Below, piece after piece: positions 1 through 10,510 of a stretch of DNA of 64,000 nucleotides (positions are counted from its first letter, which is position 1; each line of letters opens with the position of its first letter). The notes beneath the pieces were generated by a model, which saw only the letters and a program-made list of their open reading frames with translations, had not been told where the DNA came from and ran no database searches. The DNA is from Calliphora vicina (Eukaryota; Arthropoda; Insecta; Diptera; Calliphoridae). The DNA lies in the NCBI RefSeq assembly GCF_958450345.1, contig NC_088780.1:134864226-134928225 (forward strand). The letters are read 5' to 3'. Both the position numbers and the translations under genes were made by a program.

Positions 1-229
1 TACAAAAATTAACTAACAGGGTGTTATTTGGAACTCGAGTACCAAGGTGTATATTGGGCCAAATCCGGGTAAACAGTTTGGTACTTTTTTAAAACATATT
101 TATTCTTGGGCACATTAACACAGATTTTAATATTTTCAGACATGCCTGTAGCATAAACAATTTTGGCAAAATGGAATATTTTTTAAATCTCTAACTTGAG
201 GGGTGTTCAAGGAAGAAAAGGGAAATTGG

Positions 230-1374
230 TACTTTTCTCCTAATGGAACTTTTTTAACATTTTAAATTAATTCAGTTATCGACATTAAAGTTAGCTGATA
301 TGTATCTGAGTGAAGTTAGTGTTAGGAATAGGGGATAATATTTAGCTACCAAAATGTGTGAACTGAACTATAGGTTTTTTTTTGTTCTTCTAATGGTACT
401 TTTTTGAAATTTCTATAACAATGGACTTAGAAACATGAAATTAAACATATATGGTCTAAGTGAGTGAGAATTCTAGGGGGAGACTTTTTGGTACTTTTTC
501 TTTATTGGAATGGTACTTTTTGTAATTTCTTCACCAATGAACCTAGAAACATGAAATAAAGCTTATATATAAACCGAGTGAGTGGGAAACCACAAGAGTG
601 GGTTTTTTGGTACTTTTTCTATATTCTAATGGTACTTTTTTAAATTTTCTATAACTATGGACTTAGAAACATGAAATTAAACATATATGGTCCTAGGTGA
701 GTGAGAATTCTGGGGGGAGACTTTTTGGTACTTTTTCTTTATTCTAATGGTACTTTTTTGAATTTTCTATAACAATGAACAAAGAAACATGAAATTAAGC
801 ATACATGGTCCTAAGTGATTTAGAATTCTAGGGGGAGACTTTTTGGTACTTTTTCTTTATTCGAATGGTACTTTTTGTAATTTCTTCACCAATGAACCTA
901 AAAACATGAAACTAAGCTTATATGGACCGAAGTGAGTGGGAATCTACAAGTGACTGCTTTTTGGTACTTTTTCTATATTCTAATGGTACTTTTTGAATTT
1001 TCTGTAATAATGGACATAGAAATATGAAGTTAAGCATATATGGTCCTAAGTGAGTGAGAATTCTAGGGGGAGACTTTTTGGTACTTTTTGTTTATTCTAA
1101 TGGTACCTTTTTTGAATTTTCTATAACAATGGACTTAGAAACACGAAATTAAGCATATATTGTCCTAAGTGAGTGAGAAGTCTAGGGAGAGACTTTTTGG
1201 TACTTTTTCTTTATTCAAATGGTACTTTTTGTAATTTCTTCACCAATGAACCTAAAGCCATGAAATTAAGCTTATATGGACCCGAGTGAGTCGGAAACCA
1301 CAAGTGGGGGTTTTTTGGTACTTTTTCTATATTCTAATGGTACTTTTTTGAATTTCCTATAACAATGGACCTAG
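230..1374 (+). repeat. 118-bp tandem array with trimeric higher-order structure
   Basis: About nine units of 115-121 bp, each opening with TTTTTGGTACTTTTTC and a following AATGGTACTTTTT. Three unit types alternate strictly. Type A has TATAACAATGGAC and TCTAGGGGGAGA. Type B has TGTAATTTCTTCACCAATGAA and an AAGCTTATATGGACC-like core. Type C has CTATATTCTAATGG. Starts near 361 (A), 483 (B), 604 (C), 721 (A), 839 (B), 957 (C), 1074 (A), 1193 (B) and 1311 (C) give a trimer period of 353-356 bp. More degenerate GGTACTTTT units continue leftward to about 60. The last C unit is broken at 1372 by another repeat. Confidence 0.93.
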
Positions 1375-1560
1375 AGTTTCCAAAAAATCGAAGAATTTCA
1401 AAACCACGGTTTCGGTTTTAAAAAATTAAAAACCGATCGTTTTCGGTTTTGTGATAATTTATTAAATATGAAGTATTATAGAAACAAAATCGGTTAATAA
1501 TATAGGAAATGATATACAAATCTAAAATTCAAACTTGACGGGTTATGGTTTAGTGAATGC
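1371..1560. mobile_element. Fragment of CGGTTT-rich hAT-like repeat
   Basis: Interrupts the last array unit. It begins TAGAGTTTCCAAAAAATCG and carries repeated CGGTTT/AAACCG motifs, like the better-preserved copy at 13752-14178 that begins TAGAGTATCC. No right terminus or target duplication could be found, so this is a truncated relative. Confidence 0.5.
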
Positions 1561-2025
1561 GAATTTAAAAGTGATAATCGATGGTAATATTTCCTTATTG
1601 CAATGGTACTTTTTGAATATTTTATAATAATAAACCTAAAAATTTAAAATTAGGAACACATTTTGCATTTTCTATAATAATGAACCCAGAAATATGAAAT
1701 TAGACATTTACAATTAGATTCACAAAGTGAGACTTGATAGTACTATTTCTTTCTTTTAATTGGGGTGGCGAAGCGCACCGGGTCAGCTAGTTACTTCATA
1801 TAAATAGTGACATTTTGCATATATCTGACCTTTGACCTTGATGCGCGTCCCGAAATCATTGTCCGATTTGGCTCAAATATTCAGCACTTAACTTTTAGAC
1901 CTAGTGTCACAATATTCCACCCCCGGCATTCTTTGGAATCTAAATAAATATATGGAGTTAGAGGGCCAAAACAGGTGTTTTTTCTCATCCGTGTAACTTA
2001 TTACCAGGGAAACCGGAAATATGCT

Positions 2026-2241
2026 CTAAAAAGAGCGTTTTAAGCACTTTAAATAAAATATGCTCTTAAAATTTAAAAAATATGCTCTTAAAAAACAAAA
2101 TTTTACATAATTTTTAACCAAAAAAAACTGACTTAAATTTTGAAATAAAAATCGTTGTCTATTGGATCTGAAAACATTTTTATACATAGAAAATGTTCTT
2201 TCGACATCAACTGATGTTACAGGAGCAAATTTAAAAGACAA
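2026..2241 (-). pseudogene. hAT transposase C-terminal dimerisation domain remnant
   Basis: A 71-codon frame inside the hAT element reads SVDVERTFSMYKN and then FRSNRQRF. This is the conserved hAT dimerisation-domain pattern (S-x-x-x-ER-x-FS, then a basic N-x-R-x-x-(L/F) segment followed by an N/L-rich helix). Upstream catalytic DDE sequence is absent, so only the extreme C-terminus survives. The initiating methionine is unlikely to be a real start; the domain should be internal to a protein of roughly 600 residues. No enzymatic function is possible from this piece. Confidence 0.85.
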
Positions 2242-2312
2242 TATTTCATTAACATTAGAACGGTTAAGTTTGAATTAGAACTAAAATTATTAAAAGTGCT
2301 TATTTTATATTA

Positions 2313-2530
2313 AAACAAGTAAGAGAGCTATATTCGGCTGTGCCGAATCTTATACATCCTTCACCAAATTATACTTCAAAATAAAAAATTTAAATATTTT
2401 TAGGTGAACAAAAATTTTTTTCAGTTTTTTCATTTTTTGGAAAAAAAATTTCCAATTGTTTTTTTAATTTTTTTTAAATTTTAAAATTTTTTTTTTTTTT
2501 TAAATTTGTTTTTCAATTTTGAATTTTAAA
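2313..2530 (-). mobile_element. HINE (INE-1-like) 3' fragment inside the hAT element
   Basis: Reading the minus strand, the element ends with the hairpin ATTCGGCACAGCCGAAT and AGCTCTCTTACTTGTTTT. On the plus strand it starts AACAAGTAAGAGAGCTATA. It is followed by the long T/A-homopolymer tract typical of these copies. The head of the element is missing. Confidence 0.8.
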
Positions 2531-3626
2531 CAAGGGAAGTAAAAACCTGTAACACAACAGCGAAAAATAAGTAAGACAAAATTTGTTTTTGATAAAGTCA
2601 AAATATGCTATTAAACAGTAAAATATGCTCTAAAAACGCAAAAATATGACATAAATATGCTCTTAAAACAAATATATGCAAAAATATGAATTTAAGGGTA
2701 AAATATGCAAAAACTTGCACTAACAAATCGATGCCAAAATTCTTAAATAGTTCTGAAACGTGTAAATATCTTATCCATGTGCTCATTAGACTCACCAGAA
2801 AAAACATGCATTTGCATATTTTGGTTTCCCTGCTTATTACCTATTGTTCTTAGCAAAATGTGTCCCAAATAGTTTAGATAGCTATTACTTAAATTTTTCG
2901 AAAAAAAAAATTTTTTTTCTTAAAACAAATCTTAGATCTTTTCCTTGAAGACTTTTTTGGTCGCTTAGTGCGACGCGAGTTGGATATATATCAAAATAAA
3001 TGTTTTGTAACTCAAAACATACAATTTTTCACTTTTTTTGCAAAATCAAAAACTTTGTTGACTTTTTTTTTTAAATCGACCCTTTATTTAATTTATTTTT
3101 TTGCTCATAAGAAAGCTTATGTTTTTTTTCCTTAAGACCTAAAAAAACCCAACGAAGTTTTTGATTTAGCAAAAAAAGTTAAAAATTTTATGTCATGATT
3201 TTCTTTTCCCGGGAAATCGGGATTCATTTTGAATTTGCCCAGGATCCAGGGAGTTCCCGCTTAGAACAAATTATTCAATTTTAAAAATGTAGACTTCGTT
3301 AAGAATCTAAAAAAAGTCTTTGGGTTTAAAATGTAATTGAATAAAAATACAAAATCCAATAAAAATTTAATATAAAGAGATAAACTGACTCAATTTCTAA
3401 TTTTGGTTGTAGACAAACCTGTCACCATTTGTCATTTGTATTGCAATCGCTACAATTTCCATTAGATTTTGTTCTACCTTACTTTGATTCCAATTAATTC
3501 TGTTATGTCGCAAAAAATAAATATTTTATTTTTTTTTTAAATTTTTAACTGGAAATGTTTTGCTTATTAAATGAAAAATTAAATAAAGCTGTTAATTAAA
3601 ACTTGAAGAAAACTCAATAATATTAA

Positions 3627-3806
3627 AGGTGTTTATGTTTATTTATGTTTGAAATATTATTGAAATCATTCGGAATTTCAAGAAATCGTTTCGAAAAAAC
3701 ATTTATTTTTTACACGAAATTTATTACAAATATTTTATTTCTTTGTTTTATTGATATTTTTCTGCAAACTTTATATTAATACTCAGTATTGCCGTCTATA
3801 AATATC
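3627..3806. mobile_element. MITE with TTAA target duplications, short copy
   Basis: 180 bp flanked by TTAA at 3623-3626 and 3807-3810. The right end carries AATACTCAGTATTGCCGTC and TATAAATATC; the left end begins AGGTGTTTATG. It shares its body, in inverted orientation, with the larger copy at 55967-56805. TTAA duplications are typical of piggyBac and Kolobok superfamilies; which of these applies is not decidable here. Confidence 0.65.
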
Positions 3807-3944
3807 TTAAACAAAATTCAATTCAACCAAATGTGGTTCTATTCCAAATAATTTCGTTTTACTCTTTATGAAAAAGCAAAATACATACTACAATAATTCC
3901 ACTTTCGATCGAATTCTGTGACAGCCCTGAAGATTCACGATTTT

Positions 3945-4590
3945 TTATACCCTTCATCATGAGCGGCAAGGTTATAAGTTTGTCATTCCGTTTGTAATTT
4001 CCACATTTTTCATTTGCGACCCCATCGTTATAGATAGCGGAATCGATATAGCCATGTCTGTCTGTCCGTCTGTGTGTTGAAATCAACTTTCCGAAGCCCC
4101 CAAATAACTTACATACACGATTCATACATCAATATCTCCGAAATTCTTCCGGCTCGGTCGCTATTTAAAATCGAGAAAATCGGTCCACAAATGGCTGAGA
4201 TATAAGGAAAAAACTAGGACAACATCGATTTTTGACCTATATCTGGATTACTAAGTCATTAATATAGACAATATGGATATCTAATGATAGATACTTCAAA
4301 GTCCTATATACGACGTATATAAGACCATAGTAAGTTGGACCTAAAATGGGTCAAAATCGGAAAAAAATATTTGTTAACCCGAATTTTTTTTTCATCAAAA
4401 ATTTTTGTTTTTGTCATAAATTATTTTTCCAAAAAAATTAATTAAAGAAATTTAAAAAAAAAAATTTTGAAAAAACTTTTTTTAAAAAAAATTAAAAAAC
4501 AATTTGGAAAAAAAATTTTTTTTTAAAAATTTTAAAACATTAAAAAAAATTTTGATTTTGTTTAAATATAAATATTTAAAAAAAAATAAT
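3945..4590 (+). mobile_element. HINE subfamily 1 copy, 3' hairpin lost
   Basis: Starts TTATACCCTTCATCATGAG, contains TTTGTCATTCCGTTTGTAAT, ATAGATAGCGGAATCGATAT and GTCTGTCTGTCCGTC, then the A/T homopolymer tract. The terminal hairpin and CTTACTTGTTTT are missing. The layout matches Drosophila INE-1/DINE-1 (head, pyrimidine-rich GTCCGTCTG block, AT-rich body). Confidence 0.8.
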
Positions 4591-4765
4591 TTTGTTGTAT
4601 GAATCTTCTGCATTAGAAATTCAAGTTCAGAAAACATCACATAAAACTAAGGAAAATAATTCCCGGGAATTCTCGCACAATTTCCCAGGATTTCGGGATT
4701 GAAAATGTTGTGGAATTCCTGGGATTTCTCGTCCCGGGGAATTCCCGTGAAAAACTCTAGGTACA

Positions 4766-5580
4766 AAGCATTTATTTTTATATACATCCCACTCGCATCC
4801 CACTAAGCGACCAAAAATCTTTAAAGGAAAAAACCTAAGCTTTCTTTTGACCAAAGAAAAGGGACCATTTTGCACAAAAAAAAACATAAAAACATTTTGA
4901 TTTTGGAAAAAATTTCTAAATTATTTGGAATACATTGTAAATTTCATGCCGATGGATTTCAAAAGTTGGTTCACTTGATATGAATTTATTTATTATAATT
5001 TTTGAAGAAATTTAGAAATTCTCATTTAAACTTTAAAACCAACATTTTCCAAATTTAAAGAATTTTTCTTTTTGATTGACTCTGGTTTAAACGCATATGC
5101 ATCTGTGTTCGCTATACGAAATCTAAAAAAATACTTTTCTTTTCTCTTAGTTAATATATGTATGTAGATTTTTTAATGATGACGAAATCATATGTTCAAT
5201 GTATTATTTTGTCTTTTATTTCATAGTAATTCTAATCAAATATTTCACTTTTAATTACAAATTCATTATTTTGTGCAATAAGTGGAAAATTAACGTTTTT
5301 TTCCAAAGCTGTTTTTTTATCATGTAATATTTGCATACAAATATTTTGTAATTACAAACTGAAATCCACTTGTATTGCATTTGAGTTTTTTACCTTTGTA
5401 GTTAGCAGATTTACAAAGATTATACAAAAAATTGCTCTATGTAATATAGGAAGGCAACAGATACAGAATATCGAATAAAACTTGATACTTTGTATATGAA
5501 AATCGATCGAAAAGATGTCAAGTTTAAAACACCAGGTACTTGGCATTCATTTGATATGTGTACTATCTTACCTTTTTAAA
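4766..5580. other. Family D remnant, then AT-rich DNA without a recognised gene
   Basis: 4766-4890 continues repeat family D (CCCACTCGCATCCCACTAAG). From 4900 to about 5580 the sequence is AT-rich with no frame longer than 65 codons. I found no recognisable protein and no clear repeat ends. Confidence 0.6.
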
Positions 5581-6003
5581 TGTTTCGTACATTAAGTTAA
5601 ACAACTCAGAGCGTTATATTCGACTGTTCTTATATAGGGGTTATATGTGGGGTAGGGGGTCAATTATAGACTGGTCCTTACAAAAGTTGGTGGTTTTTGT
5701 TTAATTGCGATATCAAGACAATTATGAGTGTTCAAGTAATTTTCTGAAGGCGACCTTGTATTGGACTAGAAACAAATGTTGCCCGATTTTCGCCATACTT
5801 TACAGTATTATTTCAGAGTACTTGGAACTAATTTGTGAATTGACGCGTAATCAACATATTTATGACTGCTTATATTGTCAATTTTCAATACCAAACAAAC
5901 CTAATCAACACAAGAGAATTTGTGGAAAATATCAGCTAGCTAGCTCATTTCGTTCGGGCTCATGTTTTCAACAGACTTACAGATGTATAGAAGGATGGAC
6001 ATA

Positions 6004-7567
6004 CACTGGTGCATATTCCTATAAACGCACTTAAATTTTTCCGGATTTTTGTTATATATTTGTTGTTCTCATCCAAAAGCAAAATTTAACTTTTTTAATG
6101 AGAAACAAATTAACGGTACTTTTTGAAAGTAAACAAGTTTTTTTTCTTATTCTTGTTGTTTGCCTTAATTATGCGATCAAATGTTCTTGGTGCTATTTTA
6201 AATGGAAGATTCGTATAAACGCAGACGTGAAATTTGTTTTTAAAAAATTTACCAAAAATAAAATATTATCAATTTTATATTTTTTCAACCAAAGGTACGT
6301 TTCTAATAGTAACATCTCAATTTACTGCAACTTTTTCTATTTGAATTAATAAATTTCATCACTTTTAAAGATGCCCAAGGGAACTTCTTTGTACGATCAG
6401 GAAAAGATTCAAATTAAATTTTTTCACGACCAAGGATGTTCCAATAGAGATATTGGACGTAAAATCGATCGTTCGGAAAGTGTAGTGCGAAATTTCTTGA
6501 AGAAAGGTCAAAATTATGGAGTTCGTAAACCTATAAAGGGAAATACAAAACTAACAAGAAGACAACTTAATCTAATAAAACAAGAAGCAACCCGCAACAA
6601 ATTCAATTCCACACAAATAATGAATAAATTTTATCTTCCAGGGACTTCCAAACACGTTGCACTCATTTTACGAAACGATGAAAACATAAAATGGAAAAAG
6701 CCGAAATGTAAACCAATGCTAAAAAAGCACCATAAAATTCGCAAGAAAATATATGAAATGGACAGATGAGTGGAAAAAAGTAATTTTTCTCTGACGAAAA
6801 AAAATTAAATTTAGACGGTCCTGACTCATACTCATGCTATTGGCACGATTTGAGATCAAACAATGTTCGGATGTCAAAACGTAATTTCGGTGGTGGGAGT
6901 GTTATGGTTTGGGCAGCGTTTTCTGCAGTCGGCAAGTCGAAAATATGTTTTATTCCGACAAAAATGAATAGTGCGATTTATAACGAACTGTTGGAAAATG
7001 CTCTTCTCTCATTTATGGATGAAAAAATGGATGAAGATTGCATATTCCAACAAAATAATGCTGCAATCCATGTTTCTAAGCAATCGAAATCTTGGTTTAA
7101 TGAACATAGCATTGCTCGGTTGGCTTGTAGTCCGGACTTAAAGTTATGCAAATAATGCCCAGAATGAAAGTATAAAGACTGTGACAGAGCTGAAACTAAG
7201 AATTAAACAAGTCTGGGAGGGAATTGATTCCAATCTGCTTAAAAAATTAGTGCAATCAATGCCAGACCGTATTTTTGAAACAATCCATAACAAAGGATCA
7301 TCCACACATTATAAATAATGCTACAGTGGCCCATAAATTAAAGTGAGTTTATAGGAAAATACCCTTAAAAGTGGCTGTTAATCTCGAAAATTAAGTAAAA
7401 AAAATAAATAAAGTACAAATGAATTTTTTTTGTAAACAATATTTTAAGTGAAGTCTTAACTAATTTAATAAACAAATTTGTATTCCCCTTAATATGTTCT
7501 TGCTTAATTTTTACAATTTTTTTTTTTAAAAAAAAGTAGTGTGCGTTTATAGGAATATGCACCAGTG
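6004..7567 (+). mobile_element. Tc1-like transposon, copy 1 (IR/DR type, dead)
   Basis: 1564 bp with ends CACTGGTGCATATTCCTAT and, inverted, ATAGGAATATGCACCAGTG, flanked by TA at 6002-6003 and 7568-7569. A second, internal copy of the end motif lies about 190 bp in on the left (GGTGCTATTTTAAATGG, then CGTATAAACGCAG) and about 220 bp in on the right (GAGTTTATAGGAAAATAC). This suggests IR/DR architecture. It carries a frameshifted transposase. Confidence 0.96.
6371..7318 (+). pseudogene. Tc1-like transposase, frameshifted (copy 1)
   Basis: Cut-and-paste transposase of the Tc1/mariner superfamily, acting on the ends of its own element. The first 132 codons (from ATG at 6371) contain a bipartite helix-turn-helix region: NRDIGRKIDRSESVVRNFLK around residues 25-44, then a second basic segment TRRQLNLIKQEATRN. 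A frameshift near 6735 gives a premature stop. In the shifted frame the catalytic part continues: FSDEKK (first Asp), FGGGSVMVWAAFSAVGKSK, then FQQNNAAIH. The second catalytic Asp of the usual QQDNA motif is therefore Asn. A deletion after ACSPDL removes the NP-x-ENLWG segment holding the catalytic Glu. The C-terminal tail (ELKLRIKQVWE-like, ESLPDRIFETI-like) follows to the stop at about 7318. At least three inactivating lesions. Confidence 0.95.
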
Positions 7568-7739
7568 TAGCTAGCTCGTCTTAGGATCTTATGGGGACCC
7601 AGAATATATATACAAATGTGGGTCTGTGATGTGTTACAATAACAAAATTAGTTTTTTGATGGTGGGTATATAAAGAAAAACTTTTGAAATCGATGTCTTC
7701 CGATCGTGAAGAAATTTTCACCAAGGTTAGTTCTAACTC

Positions 7740-7917
7740 TCTGAGTTAGAGGGGATCAAAATTTTAAATTCTGGCCAAGCATGTGTTTTTTCTCATCCAT
7801 TGTTCTTAGAAAAATGTGTCTAAAAAATAAATAAAATAATTTTGACATTTTTTTCCGACATCAATAACTTTTTTGACTCTTTCTTCAAAATCAAAAACTT
7901 TGTTGACTTTTTTTTTA
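7740..7917. repeat. Repeat family D / HINE internal fragment
   Basis: Contains CTCTGAGTTAGAGGGGATCAAAATTT and the TTTTTTCTCATCCAT(GTAAC)TT-like and AAAAACTTTGTTGACTTTTTTT segments shared with 2800-3190, 37100-37400 and 53800-54000. A fragment with no clear ends. Confidence 0.55.
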
Positions 7918-8489
7918 AAGTGGTGAATGAGGTTATATATAAGTTTGTCATTCCGTGTGTAACATTGAGAAATATTCATCTGAGACCCAACAAAGTATAT
8001 ATATTATTGATCCTTATGAAATTCTAAGTCGATTGAGCTAAGTCAGTCTGTCTGTCCGTCTGTCTGTGTAAAACACGCTCACGTCCAAAATAGACAAACA
8101 AAATTGGCAAGCTTGCAAGAAAAATGTTTACTGTTCTCCTAAGCAGTTTGGTATTGAAAATCAGCAATATCGGTTCAGTGGTACCAGAGTTATGAACCAA
8201 AATGTGAGACAACCTAAAAAAAATATGATAATTTTAAAATTGTTTTTGTTATTTGTGCAAATATATTACAGATAATACCATAAAATTTTACACACGTTAT
8301 TTTTATGTTAAAAGGACTAACTCTGGTAAAAATGATTGAAATCGGTCCATGTTTTCTCCTAGCCCCCATACAAATTTCTTCCCGAAATATGGTTATATGG
8401 TGTGTAAATGCCTACAAAATTGCAGTATCCACACAAAATTCAGGAAAATAAGTTTCGTGCTTAAAAAAATCACAACACCAAATTTTTTG

Positions 8490-9700
8490 TGGATCGGTCC
8501 ATATTTGACCATAGCCCCCATATAAAGTTCAATTCCGAAAATCACTTAAATAAGCACAAATGTCTTATAAATACCGCTATTAAGTTTAAATTCGTTATAA
8601 ATTGTCCTCATATATACCAAAATCGGTATACCTAATTTTATGTAGATCGGCCAATAATTGGTTATAGCTCCCATATAAGGACCACTTCCGAAAAACACAT
8701 TAACCTACATAAATATCTAAAAAATATCAATATCAAAACAAAATTTTACATAGATCCATAATTTATACTTAGAAATCATACTACGGGATTTTGTGAATAT
8801 CGATCCATATTTGACCATAGCTCCCATATAAGGTCCACTTCTGAAAATCATTTAAGTACTCATAAATCTCTTATAAATAGCTTCATCATGCTAAAATTCG
8901 ACAAAAATAATAAGCAAATACATAGAAATGACTGTACCAAATTTTACGCAGATTGACCGATAATTGGTCTTAGCTGCCCTATAAGGCCCATTTCCGAAAA
9001 AGATATTAACCTTAATAGATATTTAAAACAAATCGATATCAAAATGAAATTACGCACAGATCAGTAATTTGTGTCCAGCAATCATACTATCATAATATCG
9101 GTCCATATTTAACCATAGCTCCCATATAAGGTCCACTCCCGAAAATCACTAAATTCCTCATAAATTTCTTACAAATATAGTTATCAGGTTGAAATTCGAA
9201 ACAAATTTGTTCAATATATGTATACGAAAATCAATGTACCAAATGTTACGATGATACGCCCAAAATTGGTCATAGCCTCCATATAAGAATCACTTCCGGA
9301 AAACACAATAACCTGCACAAATATCCAAAATAATCTGTACTGAACCAAAATTTTACACCTATCAGTAACTTGTATCCAAGAATCGTACTGCAAGATTTTT
9401 TAAATATTGGTCCATAATTTGTCATAGCTCCCATTTAAGGTCCACTCTTGTTAATGGCATTGTTTATATGAAATTGTACAAAAATAGCACTCAAATACTT
9501 AGGCCCATAATAGGTCATAGCTTCCATTTATTGGACCAAAATAGTACATAGATCAGTAATTTTTAAAATCATACTACTGAATTTTGTGAATATCGGTCCA
9601 TATTTGGCAACAGCTCCCATATAAATACATAAAAATCACGTTAAAATATTTTATGACAATCGACTCATAATAGGTCATATCTCCCATATAAGTCCCACAA
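8490..9700 (+). repeat. Two-unit higher-order array inside the HINE
   Basis: Alternating units about 148 bp apart. Type A, GGTCCATATTTGACCATAGC with CGAAAATCACTTAA, lies at about 8502, 8800 and 9097. Type B, CAATAATTGGTTATAGC with CGAAAAACACATTAACC, lies at about 8646, 8948 and 9247. The A-to-A spacing is 297-298 bp. Units after 9400 are shorter and more degenerate. Confidence 0.85.
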
Positions 9701-10020
9701 CCCAATATCTTGAAATTTGTCTAAATATATTTGTATACCGTTTTTTATACTCTGTTTCTTCACTTGAGTTTAAAAAGGAAAAATGTTGATCCAAACATAT
9801 TAACTTATTATTAAGTATATAAATTGTTAAATTTCATATTTTCTAATAGGAATTTCAGTTATAAATTGCTGAATTAGATACAATTTTTTGTACATTTGAA
9901 ATAAAATATGTTCTGCGTAAACTAGCCTTACTAACGATTGTTATATTATTTCAGTTGTTATACCATCATATTTAGGTGGAGGGTATTTAAGATTCGGCAC
10001 GGCCGAATATAGTACTCTTA

Positions 10021-10268
10021 AGGTAGGGTCATGACAAATATTTGACGAAAAAGACGTAACCACTAAATAAAATACATTTGAATTCTTTTATTTATTTCAA
10101 AAACAGTTTTTACTTTGGACAATTTATAAGAAATATTGAGTTTTAGTTTATTTGATGCTGTTTGATCTTACAAAACACTTGTAAGAGTAAACACGTCAAA
10201 CAAATGTGTGCTAAAAAAAGTGGTTACGCTTTTTTGAGCAAATATTTTTGCCATGTGTGACCCTACCT
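10021..10268. mobile_element. MITE flanked by TTA, inside the HINE tail
   Basis: 248 bp with long imperfect inverted ends: AGGTAGGGTCATGACAAATA, then GACGTAACCACT on the left, and AGTGGTTACG, then TGTGACCCTACCT on the right. Duplicated TTA at 10018-10020 and 10269-10271. The insertion splits the HINE terminus CTCTTACTTGTTT exactly, which confirms both boundaries. A 3-bp TTA duplication points to the PIF/Harbinger group. No coding sequence. Confidence 0.85.
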
Positions 10269-10278
10269 TTACTTGTTT

Positions 10279-10510
10279 AATTTTTTTTTTGCTCAAACGA
10301 AAGCTTAGATGTTTTCCTTGAAGACTTTTTTGGTCGCTTAGTGCGATCTATCAAAATAAATATTTTGTAAGTTAAGACATAAAATTTTTGACGTTTTTTT
10401 TTGCAAAATCTATTTTTTTTGCTCAAAAGAAAGCTTTGGTCCATTCCTTGAAGAGCTTTTTGGTCGCTTAGTGGGATGCGAGTAGGATATATATCAAAAT
10501 AAAGGTTTTA
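10279..10510 (-). repeat. Repeat family D, two partial copies
   Basis: The segment TTTTTTGGTCGCTTAGTG followed by ATATCAAAATAAA occurs twice, near 10327 and 10450, with AGAAAGCTT upstream each time. A local tandem duplication about 120 bp apart. Confidence 0.6.

Larger units (their letters stand above)
1..1788 (+). mobile_element. Helitron-like non-autonomous element, 3' end at about 1788, 5' end outside window
   Basis: The array is followed by more degenerate units (1600-1750), then a GC-rich hairpin GGTGGCGAAGCGCACC, an 11-base spacer and a terminal CTAG followed by T. A short hairpin about 10-12 bases before a CTRR terminus and insertion before T is the standard Helitron 3' signature. The hairpin and CTAG are visible; that the array belongs to the same element is inferred from continuity. 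The left end is not in the window. Confidence 0.55.
2005..2832 (-). mobile_element. hAT-superfamily element, internally deleted
   Basis: Bounded by inverted ends CAGGGAAACC and GGTTTCCCTG and flanked by an exact 8-bp duplication CTTATTAC (1997-2004 and 2833-2840), the hAT hallmark. Both subterminal regions carry many copies of ATATGCTCTTAAAA-like motifs (2028, 2059, 2081, 2604, 2623, 2655), plausible transposase binding sites. At 828 bp, with a HINE fragment inside it, it is far too short to be autonomous. It is inserted in repeat family D, whose CTTATTACCTATTG continues across the site. Confidence 0.93.
1790..3195. repeat. Dispersed repeat family D (contains hAT insertion)
   Basis: Unclassified interspersed repeat recognised by TTGGTCGCTTAGTG(G/C)GA followed by GCGAGTNGGATATATATCA and by CTTATTACCTATTGTTCTTAGC. 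The diagnostic segment recurs near 2957, 4785, 10339, 10459, 31851 and 55158 in both orientations. Some copies join HINE internal sequence, so it may be part of a longer HINE-type element rather than an independent family. Copy boundaries are not resolved. Confidence 0.5.
3200..4765. mobile_element. hAT-like non-autonomous element with CCCGGGAATTCCCG ends
   Basis: Interrupts repeat family D. The left side carries TTTTCCCGGGAAATCGGG and the right side GGGGAATTCCCGTGAAAAACTCTAG, matching in inverted sense the ends of the hAT element at 38247-39193. The right terminus (CTCTAG near 4761) is clear and the left one is blurred. I could not identify an exact 8-bp duplication. It contains a TTAA MITE (3627-3806) and a HINE (3945-4590). 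Confidence 0.5.
5590..7680 (-). mobile_element. HINE subfamily 3 copy split by a Tc1-like insertion
   Basis: 5590-6001 and 7570-7680 are the two halves of one repeat. On the minus strand 7680-7570 gives the head with ATATATTCTGGGTCC and AAGATCCTAAGACGA. The part left of the insertion holds the TATGTCC block and ends near AGAGCGTTATATTCG. A related copy without this insertion lies at 53395-53770. The Tc1-like element sits at a TA in the GGACATAGCTA motif. Confidence 0.75.
7918..10278 (+). mobile_element. Long HINE copy with internal dimeric tandem array
   Basis: The head region has TTTGTCATTCCGTGTGTAAC and CAGTCTGTCTGTCCGTCTG. The 3' end is GGAGGGTATTTAAGATTCGG followed by CACGGCCGAATATAG and CTCTTA, with TTACTTGTTT completed on the far side of a MITE at 10021-10268. 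The centre (8490-9700) is a tandem array of ATCGGTCCATA(A/T)TTG(A/G)(C/T)CATAGC-type units. The central array is characteristic of INE-1/DINE-1 elements. Confidence 0.85.

Noticed and set aside
5705..6034. 109-codon frame
   Set aside because: It runs from HINE sequence into the terminal repeat of the Tc1-like element, so it cannot be an ancestral gene.
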